Under the pieces are notes generated by a model, which saw nothing but the letters and a program-made list of their open reading frames with translations, ran no database searches and was not told the origin of the DNA. From NCBI GenBank assembly GCA_020349865.1, contig CP070700.1, positions 368,251 to 375,823 on the forward strand: a stretch of 7,573 nt of DNA, written 5' to 3'. Shown here piece after piece: positions 1 through 6,588 of the stretch. This DNA comes from Desulfobacteraceae bacterium (GTDB taxonomy: Bacteria; Desulfobacterota; DSM-4660; Desulfatiglandales; Desulfatiglandaceae). Made by a program: the position numbers and the translations under genes. Positions within the stretch are counted from its first letter, which is position 1; the number at the start of each line of letters is the position of its first letter.

Positions 1-173
1 AAGATCCCAAAGCCTATGGGTAGCAGCAAAAGGGGTTCGTATTTTTTTGCAATGGCAAGGTAAATAAAAAGACAGCCCACCGCCCACATGATAATGAGCT
101 TGAATTGAAAGTTGAATACCCCGGTCGTGTACAAAATGCCGTTTAGCATGTCTAATATTTCATTGATCGTCAT
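1..173 (-). CDS. oadB: Sodium-translocating decarboxylase beta subunit (OadB/GcdB/MmdB family), N-terminal fragment
   Basis: Only the first 57 codons are present; the gene continues beyond position 1. The ATG at 173 is preceded by a strong Shine-Dalgarno sequence (AAGGAGAGG on the minus strand, 190-182). The peptide begins MTINEILDMLNG and has one clear membrane segment at about residues 24-42, followed by the sequence YEPLLLLPIGFGI at 45-57. That membrane helix followed by an E/G-P-L-L-L-(I/L)-P-I-G-F-G signature is characteristic of the family known as the beta subunit of oxaloacetate, methylmalonyl-CoA and glutaconyl-CoA decarboxylases. In those enzymes the beta subunit is a multi-pass inner-membrane protein that decarboxylates carboxybiotin and drives Na+ export. 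It lies downstream of the carboxyltransferase gene on the same strand, so both probably serve one complex. Substrate specificity cannot be told from this fragment. The family call is fairly sure; the symbol is the generic one. Confidence 0.85.
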   Translation of the reverse strand, partial: MTINEILDMLNGILYTTGVFNFQFKLIIMWAVGCLFIYLAIAKKYEPLLLLPIGFGI

Positions 174-228
174 GATGCAAACCTCTCCTTATATTTTGGT
201 AATAGTTTAGCTGTATTTCTATATGTCT

Positions 229-244
229 GAGTATCCGAGTATCT
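229..244. repeat. 8-bp tandem duplication GAGTATCC/GAGTATCT
   Basis: Two adjacent 8-base units (GAGTATCC at 229-236, GAGTATCT at 237-244) differ only in the last base. They lie in the gap between the carboxyltransferase and beta-subunit genes. A copy number of two is too low to claim a function; it could be replication slippage or part of a binding site. Confidence 0.5.
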
Positions 245-278
245 GAAGTGAGTTAAGATTTTGCATTGGGGTGTTTTA

Positions 279-320
279 ACTTTAGGCACTTTAGACACTT
301 TAGATCACTTTAGGCACTTT
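279..320. repeat. 9-bp tandem repeat ACTTTAGGC, about 4.5 copies
   Basis: Successive units read ACTTTAGGC (279-287), ACTTTAGAC (288-296), ACTTTAGATC (297-306, one base longer), ACTTTAGGC (307-315) and a partial ACTTT (316-320). On the minus strand the unit is GCCTAAAGT. The partial last unit enters the TAA stop codon of the carboxyltransferase gene (322-320), so the repeat lies immediately 3' of that gene in its transcript. Three of the units match at eight or nine of nine positions. No self-complementary arm is present, so this is a direct repeat and not a hairpin terminator. Confidence 0.8.
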
Positions 321-1813
321 TACATACTCTTGCACACCTGCTCCAGGGCCGCAGCCATGGCCTCATCCTCTTTGCGGATATCATCCAGGGTCTTGGGCTT
401 GACTTCAGGAGGCCTTTCCTCCAATCCATACTTCCACTTAAGGAACTGCTCTCCAGTGGTGTGATAGAGGGAATAAATAAGCAGGTCAAAATCATCCCGG
501 GCCAGACCCCCTATCTTTTCCCTGTTCTCTTCCAGCTCAGGCTCTAAATAATCAGCAGCACGACCAGTCACAGGAGTCTCCCCCCGTTTGTATCCCTTCA
601 GTACCTTCTTCTGCACCTCAGGGTCTACGGCCGTGGGCGTCTTGCCGTATAAACCATACACCAGATCCTTCACCTCATTGGTCACCATCTTGTATTTGCC
701 AAAAAGGACATTTAACACGGCCTGCACCCCCACTATCTGAGACGTGGGTGTCACCAGCGGAGGAGTGCCCAGCTCCCTTCGCGTCACCGCCACCTCTTTG
801 TGCACTTCAGCCAACCGGTCCAATGCCTTGGCATCTTTGAGTTGACTCACCAGATTGGAGATCATGCCTCCAGGTATCTGATGGGCCAGCACTCCTGTGT
901 CAATCACCGACATCTTGTGCCTGGCAAGATAATCACGGTACTTGGGCGCTATGGTCTCCATATAATCGCCCAACTCTAATAAAAGACTCAGCTTGAATCC
1001 AGGATCCCTGGTGGTACCATAAAGGGTCGCCACTATAGGCTCCACCGCAGGTTGAGACGTCCTCAAGGCAAATGGGGCCAGACAGGTATCCACAATGTCA
1101 ACCCCCGCCTTGATGGCCTCAAGATACACCATGGAGGCCATGCCACTGGTATAGTGCGTGTGAAGGTGAATGGGAATGCTGATCACTTCCTTGAGCTCAG
1201 TGATGAGTTTCGCAATATCAAAGGGCGACATGATCCCGGCCATGTCCTTTAAACACAGCGTGTCTGCCCCCATATCCTGTATCTCTTTGGCCTTAGCAAG
1301 ATAGTATGCAAGGTTAAATACATCGCCACCCATGCGCCTTTCGGTCAACGAATAACATATGGTACCCTGAAAATGCTTGCCATTGGCCTTGATCCGCTCC
1401 ACTACCGTTTGAAAGTTGCGGAAATCATTAAGGGCATCAAAGACACGAAACACATCAATGCCTGCTTCACAGGATTTATCCACAAATAATCTCGCCACAT
1501 CATCCGGGTAGTTGCGGTATCCCACCAGATTCTGACCCCTTAAAAGCATGGAAAAGGGCGTCTTTTTGATATGCTTTTTCAGGTTCCGTATACGATCAAA
1601 CGGGTCTTCTGCCAAAAAACGGTGCATGGTGTCAAAGGTTGCACCTCCCCATACCTCCATGGCCCAGAATCCCACGCTGTCCATCTTCTCGGCAATGGGA
1701 AGCATATCTTCGGTCCTCATCCTTGTGGCCAGCGTCGACTGATGACCGTCCCGAAACGTATTGTCTTGAATCTTAAGGGGGTTCTTTTCTCCCTCTTCTA
1801 AAAAAACGTTCAT
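320..1813 (-). CDS. oadA: Biotin-dependent carboxyltransferase subunit (oxaloacetate decarboxylase alpha / pyruvate carboxylase B / transcarboxylase 5S type), no biotinyl domain
   Basis: This 497-residue protein belongs to the family that transfers CO2 between biotin and a 2-oxoacid (oxaloacetate to pyruvate or the reverse) in a TIM barrel with a divalent metal. Visible landmarks are QDNTFRDGHQS at 16-26 (metal-binding Asp22), the R-x-F-D-A-L-N-D segment at 123-130, CLKDMAG at 187-193 with Lys189 as the expected carbamylated lysine, and HLHTHYTSGMA at 216-226 with metal ligands His218 and His220. The barrel is followed by the conserved post-barrel domain (PPLVTPTSQIVG, 351-362, to about 465). 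Full-length OadA proteins then carry a linker and a biotinyl domain with an MKM lysine. Here the protein stops after a charged tail, so the carrier must be a separate protein. The ATG start has a CGGAGGT Shine-Dalgarno five bases upstream (1825-1819). Downstream lies oadB, which favours a Na+-linked decarboxylase; pyruvate carboxylase subunit B or a methylmalonyl-CoA transcarboxylase 5S subunit remain possible. Confidence 0.92.
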   Translation of the reverse strand: MNVFLEEGEKNPLKIQDNTFRDGHQSTLATRMRTEDMLPIAEKMDSVGFWAMEVWGGATFDTMHRFLAEDPFDRIRNLKKHIKKTPFSMLLRGQNLVGYRNYPDDVARLFVDKSCEAGIDVFRVFDALNDFRNFQTVVERIKANGKHFQGTICYSLTERRMGGDVFNLAYYLAKAKEIQDMGADTLCLKDMAGIMSPFDIAKLITELKEVISIPIHLHTHYTSGMASMVYLEAIKAGVDIVDTCLAPFALRTSQPAVEPIVATLYGTTRDPGFKLSLLLELGDYMETIAPKYRDYLARHKMSVIDTGVLAHQIPGGMISNLVSQLKDAKALDRLAEVHKEVAVTRRELGTPPLVTPTSQIVGVQAVLNVLFGKYKMVTNEVKDLVYGLYGKTPTAVDPEVQKKVLKGYKRGETPVTGRAADYLEPELEENREKIGGLARDDFDLLIYSLYHTTGEQFLKWKYGLEERPPEVKPKTLDDIRKEDEAMAAALEQVCKSM

Positions 1814-1927
1814 GTTAGACCTCCGTAATTTAATTGAATAAAGGGGCAGAAAAATAACTTAGAATCCCCGACAGCATTAAAAGTCCATCTATGATGATAC
1901 TATGCTGACCGCACTTTCTTACATAGA

Positions 1928-1957
1928 AATATAGGCTAAATAAAATACGAGGGTCAA
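1928..1957 (-). promoter_or_regulatory. Candidate sigma70-type promoter for the carboxyltransferase gene
   Basis: Read on the minus strand, TTGACC (1957-1952) and TATATT (1933-1928) are separated by 18 bases. Each box matches the sigma70 consensus at five of six positions. Transcription would begin near 1921 and leave a leader of roughly 108 bases before the ATG at 1813. Found by eye only; no start-site data. Confidence 0.5.
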
Positions 1958-1998
1958 GGTAATTCAAATAAAATTTGTAAGGTAGTAAAATAACCTTG
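1955..1998. promoter_or_regulatory. Inverted pair of T(T/A)ACCTTG motifs spanning both -35 regions
   Basis: CAAGGTAA at 1955-1962 and TAACCTTG at 1991-1998 are inverted copies that match at seven of eight positions. Each copy contains the first bases (TTG) of the -35 box of one of the two divergent promoters. A further AAGGT at 1979-1983 forms a second, tighter inverted pair with ACCTT at 1993-1997. This could be an operator shared by both directions, or a coincidence in AT-rich DNA. No known regulator site is recognised. Confidence 0.3.
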
Positions 1999-2025
1999 TT
2001 TATGAATCGATATTATTTTTATACT
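1996..2025 (+). promoter_or_regulatory. Candidate sigma70-type promoter for xseA
   Basis: TTGTTT (1996-2001) and TATACT (2020-2025) are 18 bases apart in the AT-rich divergent region. The -10 box matches the consensus at five of six positions and the -35 at four. Transcription would start near 2032, giving a leader of about 55 bases to the TTG start at 2088. Confidence 0.45.
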
Positions 2026-2087
2026 AAAAGTTAAAACAATGCAGTAAAAGCCATTGATCGACAGATACGCGGGGAGAGTGCACCGTT

Positions 2088-3443
2088 TTGTCATTGGAAA
2101 ACCAAAACCCTCAAGTTTACTCTATCAGCGAACTTACTGAAAAGATCCAAGAACTCCTTGAGGATCACTTTGATTTTGTTTGGGTAGAGGGCGAAATTTC
2201 AAACTTCAGCACGCCTGCTTCAGGACACTATTACATGGTGCTCAAAGATGATAAAGCTCAGATCCGTGCTGTCATGTTTCGCCTTCAGGCCCGTTACCTT
2301 AAGTTTCTTCCTGAAAACGGCATGAAGGTAATTGCCCAGGGCAGGCTCACGGTATATGCACCCCGGGGAGAATACCAAATCATTCTTGATTACCTGGAGC
2401 CAATGGGTGTAGGCGCTCTGGCCATGGCGTTTGAACAGCTTAAAAAGAAGCTTGCAAGCCAGGGTCTGTTCGATGAAGATGTCAAAAGACCCCTTCCTTT
2501 TCTGCCCCAGAGAGTCGCTGTCATAACATCACCCACTGGAGCGGCGATTCGTGACTTCCTTAAAATCATCCACCGACGATTTGCCAATATTGAAATAATT
2601 ATTGTCCCGGTCAGGGTCCAAGGGGATGAAGCCACTGCGGATATGGTCGAAGCTTTGGATTTGGTCAATCGTGAACTTAAGGTCGACGTCATTATCTTAA
2701 CACGCGGAGGTGGTTCCCTTGAAGATCTGTGGGCCTTTAACCGGGAGGAATTGGCCCTGGCCATCAGGAGGTCTCAAATTCCGGTCGTTTCGGCGGTGGG
2801 ACATGAAATTGATCTGACAATCTCTGACCTTGTGGCCGATTTCAGGGCCCCAACGCCCTCTGCGGCTGCTGAACTTTTGGTAGTTGAAAAGGAAACCCTC
2901 TTGCATCGTTTGAATGATATAAAAAATCGGTTGGTCTCGGGAATTGGGCGGGACCTAAAAAGTCTGAATCAGGATTTGGATCATTTAGCAAAAGGGGTTA
3001 AGGACCCGCGAAAACGCATTGCTGATACCTGGATGCGCCTTGATGAAATGTATGCCAGGCTTGCGCAGTTAATTGATCTTACTATCCGTGACAGACGAAT
3101 GATACTGAGCACGGAAAGACGCGCACTTCTTCTCCAGTCCCCTAAGAATGTGATGGCTTCTATAAAGCAGCAATTGGCTTTTCAGAACAACTCCCTTGGC
3201 CGGGCCATAACCAATTGTCTCAGCAAAAACCATGCCGCCCTTTCACTTTTGGAAAAAAGGTTGAAGGACCTGAGCCCCCTTTCAATTCTGAAGCGGGGTT
3301 ATAGTATTACCCGAAAATTGCCAGAGAAAATGGTCTTGAGAGATGTTTCGGGTGTGAACAGAGGGGATCAGGTTCAAGTGCTGCTTGCTAAGGGCGAGCT
3401 TGGATGTCGGGTAGAAGAGGTGGAGCCTGATCAAAAGATATGA
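2088..3443 (+). CDS. xseA: Exodeoxyribonuclease VII large subunit
   Basis: This 451-residue protein is the catalytic subunit of exonuclease VII, which degrades single-stranded DNA from either end into short oligonucleotides and acts in the cytoplasm with several XseB subunits. Residues 1-105 form the nucleic-acid-binding OB fold (VEGEISNF 33-40, GHYYMVLKD 46-54). The catalytic domain follows, with TSPTGAAIRDFL (147-158), LTRGGGSLEDLWAFNRE (204-220), SAVGHEIDLTISDLVAD (235-251) and RAPTPSAAAE (253-262). A long helical, coiled-coil region spans about 265-395, and the family's C-terminal LSPLSILKRGYSI lies at 395-407. The length is typical. The start is TTG at 2088, chosen because GGGGAGAG (2071-2078) lies nine bases upstream and the N-terminus then aligns with the family; the nearby TTG at 2094 is less well spaced. 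It is the first gene of the plus-strand cluster, but a 115-bp gap separates it from xseB. Confidence 0.96.
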   Translation: MSLENQNPQVYSISELTEKIQELLEDHFDFVWVEGEISNFSTPASGHYYMVLKDDKAQIRAVMFRLQARYLKFLPENGMKVIAQGRLTVYAPRGEYQIILDYLEPMGVGALAMAFEQLKKKLASQGLFDEDVKRPLPFLPQRVAVITSPTGAAIRDFLKIIHRRFANIEIIIVPVRVQGDEATADMVEALDLVNRELKVDVIILTRGGGSLEDLWAFNREELALAIRRSQIPVVSAVGHEIDLTISDLVADFRAPTPSAAAELLVVEKETLLHRLNDIKNRLVSGIGRDLKSLNQDLDHLAKGVKDPRKRIADTWMRLDEMYARLAQLIDLTIRDRRMILSTERRALLLQSPKNVMASIKQQLAFQNNSLGRAITNCLSKNHAALSLLEKRLKDLSPLSILKRGYSITRKLPEKMVLRDVSGVNRGDQVQVLLAKGELGCRVEEVEPDQKI

Positions 3444-3507
3444 GGTGCGGGCGGCTTATACGATGAAAATGAGCATAGGGCCGGTTTACTTATGCACCTA
3501 TTCCCAT

Positions 3508-3536
3508 TTGACAGTAGGATAATCAAAATATAGAGT
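3508..3536 (+). promoter_or_regulatory. Candidate internal promoter for xseB-ispA-dxs-tlyA
   Basis: A perfect TTGACA (3508-3513) is followed, at the ideal 17-base spacing, by TAGAGT (3531-3536), which matches the -10 consensus at four of six positions. Transcription would start near 3543, only some 16 bases before the xseB ATG and just ahead of its GGAGGG (3550-3555). It would let the downstream genes be expressed independently of xseA. Confidence 0.5.
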
Positions 3537-3558
3537 CATTAAGACAGATGGAGGGAAA

Positions 3559-3801
3559 ATGGCCGAAAAGAAATTTGAGCAGGCGATGAAGCGATTGGAA
3601 GAAATTGTGCAAAATCTTGAGGAGGGGGAGTTGCCTTTGGAAGATTCCCTCAAGGCGTTTGAGGAAGGGATGAAACTGCTCAAGTTCTGTTCCAATAAAC
3701 TGGAAGAAGCTGAGCAAAAGGTGACCCTCCTTGTAAAAGAAAGCAGTGGAAACCAGAAACAGGTCCCCTTTAAGTTAGAGGAAGAAAGACATGAGGACTA
3801 A
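3559..3801 (+). CDS. xseB: Exodeoxyribonuclease VII small subunit
   Basis: This 80-residue, highly charged helical protein is the small subunit of exonuclease VII; several copies bind the coiled-coil region of XseA and are needed for nuclease activity. The family pattern is clear: FEQAMKRLEEIVQNLEEGEL (6-25), then LPLEDSLKAFEEGMKLLKFC (25-44), then the C-terminal helix NKLEEAEQKV (46-55). The length is normal for the family. The ATG at 3559 follows a close GGAGGG (3550-3555) with only three intervening bases, a slightly short spacing. The last 11 bases overlap the start of ispA in another frame, which suggests coupled translation. A promoter candidate directly upstream could raise its expression over xseA. 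Confidence 0.95.
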   Translation: MAEKKFEQAMKRLEEIVQNLEEGELPLEDSLKAFEEGMKLLKFCSNKLEEAEQKVTLLVKESSGNQKQVPFKLEEERHED

Positions 3802-4699
3802 AGGCGATCTGGATCTCAAGTCCTATCTCAGCGGGAAAAAGGCAATGGTGGACAGGGCACTTGAAGCCTATTTGCCTGAACCGGAGGGACCGGCATCCGA
3901 CGTAATAAATGCCATGAAATATAGCCTGTTCGCAGGGGGCAAAAGACTAAGACCTATTCTTTGCATTGCAGGGGCCGAAGCCGTTGGTGGCACTGAAAAG
4001 GATTGTCTTTCTGTGGCGTGCGCCCTTGAGCTGATTCATACCTATTCCCTCATACATGATGATCTCCCGATGATGGATGATGACGACTTGAGGAGGGGAA
4101 AGCCAACCAATCACAAGGTCTTTGGGGAAGCAATAGCACTTTTGGCCGGCGATGGATTGCTTACTGAGGCCTTTAGCCTGATGGCAAGAGCCGATCTAAC
4201 AAGGCATGTGGCTCCACAAGTGATGCTTGAGGTGATACGTCTTATTTCCCATGCTGCCGGATATCACGGCATGGTTGGAGGACAGGTTGTTGACATTCAA
4301 TCTGAAGGAAAGGCGGTAGATTTTTCCGTTGTGGAGTTTATACATGCCCACAAGACCGGTGCCCTGCTTTCTGCCTCCGTTATCTCCGGGGCGATGCTGG
4401 GTCTCGGGAACGAATCCCAGCTTCAGGCAATTACAGCCTATGGCAGAAAGATAGGACTGGCCTTCCAGATTTCCGATGATATCCTGGATATTGAGGGAGA
4501 CACTGAGACCTTGGGGAAAAAAGCCGGGGCTGATGAGCAAAAAGAAAAAACAACCTATCCATCGGTTCTTGGCTTGAAAAGGTCCAAAAAAATCCAGTCA
4601 GAACTGGTTGAAGCAGCTATTAAATCCTTGCAAGCATTTGATCACGCGGCAGAACCCCTGCGTCTCATTGCCAGATATATTATTGAGAGAAAAAAATGA
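3791..4699 (+). CDS. ispA: Polyprenyl (farnesyl/geranylgeranyl) diphosphate synthase
   Basis: This 302-residue enzyme is a trans-prenyltransferase that condenses isopentenyl diphosphate with allylic diphosphates, giving farnesyl (C15) and possibly geranylgeranyl (C20) diphosphate for quinone side chains and undecaprenyl carriers. Key motifs are GGKRLRP (49-55), the first Asp-rich motif HDDLPMMDDDDLRRG (89-103, the DDxxxxD form of bacterial FPP synthases), GDGLLTEAF (120-128), GMVGGQVVDI (160-169), HKTGALL (187-193) and the second Asp-rich motif FQISDDILD (225-233), followed by GKKAGAD...KTTYPS (242-258). All catalytic Asp residues are intact and the length is typical. Tyr85-Ser86 just before the first motif resembles E. 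coli IspA, so C15 is the likeliest product, but chain length is not proven. The ATG at 3791 lies inside xseB, with GAGGAAG six bases upstream (3778-3784). The stop codon overlaps the dxs start as ATGA. The location beside dxs fits a shared isoprenoid role. Confidence 0.95.
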   Translation: MRTKGDLDLKSYLSGKKAMVDRALEAYLPEPEGPASDVINAMKYSLFAGGKRLRPILCIAGAEAVGGTEKDCLSVACALELIHTYSLIHDDLPMMDDDDLRRGKPTNHKVFGEAIALLAGDGLLTEAFSLMARADLTRHVAPQVMLEVIRLISHAAGYHGMVGGQVVDIQSEGKAVDFSVVEFIHAHKTGALLSASVISGAMLGLGNESQLQAITAYGRKIGLAFQISDDILDIEGDTETLGKKAGADEQKEKTTYPSVLGLKRSKKIQSELVEAAIKSLQAFDHAAEPLRLIARYIIERKK

Positions 4700-6588
4700 C
4701 TAATAATAAAAAGCAAGACGGGCTGTTAGAAAAAACAAATAGTCCGGCAGACCTCAAAGATCTGTCTGTTCGCGATCTTGAAGTCCTGGCGCAGGAAATC
4801 CGTCAAAAGATCATTGAAACCGTATCCAAGACCGGCGGGCATCTGGCACCCAGCCTGGGCGTTGTTGAGCTGACGATAGCACTCCATTATGTATTCGATG
4901 CACCGGAAGATAAGATTATCTGGGACGTAGGCCATCAGGCATATGCCCACAAGTTGATTACCGGGAGAAGAGATCAGTTCCACACCCTGCGGACCTATGG
5001 AGGTCTCAGCGGATTCCCTAAACGGTCAGAAAGCCCCTACGACTCGTTTGATACCGGGCACAGCAGCACCTCTATTTCTGCGGGTCTGGGCATATCCACT
5101 GCAAAAGGGCTAAAAGGGGAGAAAAGTAAGGTCATCTCAGTGATTGGCGATGGATCCATGACGGCCGGCATGGCCTTTGAAGGACTCAATCAGGCCGGGC
5201 ATAACGAGAAGGACCTAATCGTGGTCCTGAATGATAACGCCATGTCCATTTCACCCAACGTGGGAGCCTTTTCCTCCTTCTTAAGTCGCAAAATGACTGG
5301 CAGGCGGTTTGTCAATTTAAGGAAAGACCTGGAAGGTTTCATAAAATCCCTGCCTGGTGTGGGTGAAAACATCCTGAGTTTGGTGCGCAAAAGCGAGGAT
5401 TCTTTTATCACATTTTTTACCCCTGGTATGCTTTTTGAGGCTTTTAAATTCACGTACATTGGGCCAATCCAGGGACACCGTATAGATCACCTCATTGGGG
5501 CTTTTCGTAATACACGCCACCTGGAAGGTCCTGTTTTAGTGCATGTGCTCACGAAAAAAGGGAAAGGGTATGAGCCAGCCGAAAAAGACCCAGCACACTA
5601 CCACGGGGTTGGTTCCTTTGAAATTCCCACAGGCGCTCCTCCAAAGAACAGGGACAAGCCTTGCCCATCCTATACTGAGGTCTTTGGGAAGACCATGGTA
5701 GATCTGGCTCGAACCAACAAAAAATTGTTTGCCGTTACAGCGGCCATGCCGGAGGGAACCGGGCTTTCAGAATTTGCCAAACGTCACCCGGAGCGATTTA
5801 TGGATACGGGAATAGCGGAACAACACGCAGTCACCTTTGCGGCTGGGCTTGCTGTAGAGGGGTTTAGGCCGGTCGTTGCAATTTATTCTACCTTTCTCCA
5901 GAGGGCCTTTGATCAGATTATCCATGATGTATGCCTCCCCAATCTCCCGGTCGTTTTCGCCATTGACCGTGGTGGGCTTGTGGGAGAAGACGGCTCCACC
6001 CATCACGGCCATTTTGATATTACCTATCTCCGCAGCCTGCCAAACATAACCGTTATGGCCCCCAAGGATGAGAATGAACTGAGGCATATGCTCTACACTG
6101 CCTTTAAACATCCAGGTCCTGTGGCCATCAGATATCCCAGGGGAAAAGGCCTCGGGGTCCCAATGGATACAAAGTACAAAGAAATCCCTATCGGTCAGTC
6201 GGAAACCCTTAAAGAAGGCAAAGACCTGCTTATTTTCGCCCTGGGAAACACGGTGCATCCCTCAATGGAGGTTGCCATTAATTTGGAAAAAGACGGTTTA
6301 TCTGTGGGTGTGGTGAACTGCCGTTTTGTAAAGCCGATTGATTCAAGGCTGGGAGAGCTTTCGGCCTCAGTCGGAAGGGTGTTAGTTGTGGAAGAAAATA
6401 TCAGACAGGGAGGTCTTGGTGGGGCAGTCCTGGAGCTATTTAGTGATTTGGGCATAGCAAATGTCAAGGTAAGGCGCATGGGACTGCCCGATAAGTTTGT
6501 AGAACATGGGAATCCTGCGCTTTTGAGGCAAATATATTGTCTTGATACCTCCGGGATTTTGAAGGAGGCGAGGGATTTCTGTCAATAG
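4696..6588 (+). CDS. dxs: 1-deoxy-D-xylulose-5-phosphate synthase
   Basis: This 630-residue thiamine-diphosphate enzyme condenses pyruvate with glyceraldehyde 3-phosphate to make DXP, the first step of the MEP isoprenoid pathway and a precursor for thiamine and pyridoxal phosphate. The N-terminal domain shows GGHLAPSLGVVEL (47-59, His49), DVGHQAYAHKL (77-87, His80), TGHSSTSISAGLG (120-132) and the ThDP/Mg motif GDGSMTAG (151-158) through NDN (179-181). The central pyrimidine-binding domain has DTGIAEQHAVTFAAGLA (370-386) with catalytic Glu375, DRGGLVGEDGSTHHG (424-438) and RYPRG (479-483). The C-terminal transketolase-like domain starts near 505 (VVEENIRQGGLG, 564-575). No active-site residue is missing and the length is normal. 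The ATG overlaps the ispA stop as ATGA, with a modest GAGAG six bases upstream (4685-4689), so translation is probably coupled. Its last codons carry the ribosome-binding site of tlyA. Confidence 0.97.
   Translation: MTNNKKQDGLLEKTNSPADLKDLSVRDLEVLAQEIRQKIIETVSKTGGHLAPSLGVVELTIALHYVFDAPEDKIIWDVGHQAYAHKLITGRRDQFHTLRTYGGLSGFPKRSESPYDSFDTGHSSTSISAGLGISTAKGLKGEKSKVISVIGDGSMTAGMAFEGLNQAGHNEKDLIVVLNDNAMSISPNVGAFSSFLSRKMTGRRFVNLRKDLEGFIKSLPGVGENILSLVRKSEDSFITFFTPGMLFEAFKFTYIGPIQGHRIDHLIGAFRNTRHLEGPVLVHVLTKKGKGYEPAEKDPAHYHGVGSFEIPTGAPPKNRDKPCPSYTEVFGKTMVDLARTNKKLFAVTAAMPEGTGLSEFAKRHPERFMDTGIAEQHAVTFAAGLAVEGFRPVVAIYSTFLQRAFDQIIHDVCLPNLPVVFAIDRGGLVGEDGSTHHGHFDITYLRSLPNITVMAPKDENELRHMLYTAFKHPGPVAIRYPRGKGLGVPMDTKYKEIPIGQSETLKEGKDLLIFALGNTVHPSMEVAINLEKDGLSVGVVNCRFVKPIDSRLGELSASVGRVLVVEENIRQGGLGGAVLELFSDLGIANVKVRRMGLPDKFVEHGNPALLRQIYCLDTSGILKEARDFCQ
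6562..6568 (+). promoter_or_regulatory. Perfect Shine-Dalgarno AAGGAGG that sets the tlyA start
   Basis: AAGGAGG lies within the last codons of dxs. Exactly six bases (6569-6574) separate it from the in-frame ATT at 6575. No ATG, GTG or TTG in any frame lies at a usable distance downstream, so the site supports initiation at the ATT codon. Confidence 0.7.

Noticed and set aside
174..278. Separate promoter for oadB (TTCAGA and TATAGA boxes on the minus strand, 18 bases apart)
   Set aside because: Both boxes match at only four of six positions; too weak to list in AT-rich DNA, and oadB can be co-transcribed from upstream.
279..320. CRISPR-like array
   Set aside because: Units are 9 bases with no spacers; it is a simple tandem repeat.
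1814..1921. Riboswitch in the roughly 108-base leader of the carboxyltransferase gene
   Set aside because: I found no conserved riboswitch core and no strong paired stems by eye; the length alone is not evidence.
2390..2764. 124-codon minus-strand frame inside xseA
   Set aside because: Shadow of xseA: low-complexity, Ser/Arg-rich translation with no family resemblance, opposite to an intact conserved gene.
3463..3522. Small 19-codon ORF (MKMSIGPVYLCTYSHLTVG) between xseA and xseB
   Set aside because: It lacks a convincing Shine-Dalgarno sequence, overlaps the promoter candidate and has no recognisable features; likely chance.
5767..6258. 163-codon minus-strand frame inside dxs
   Set aside because: Lies wholly antisense to the conserved active-site region of dxs; long only because of codon usage in that gene.
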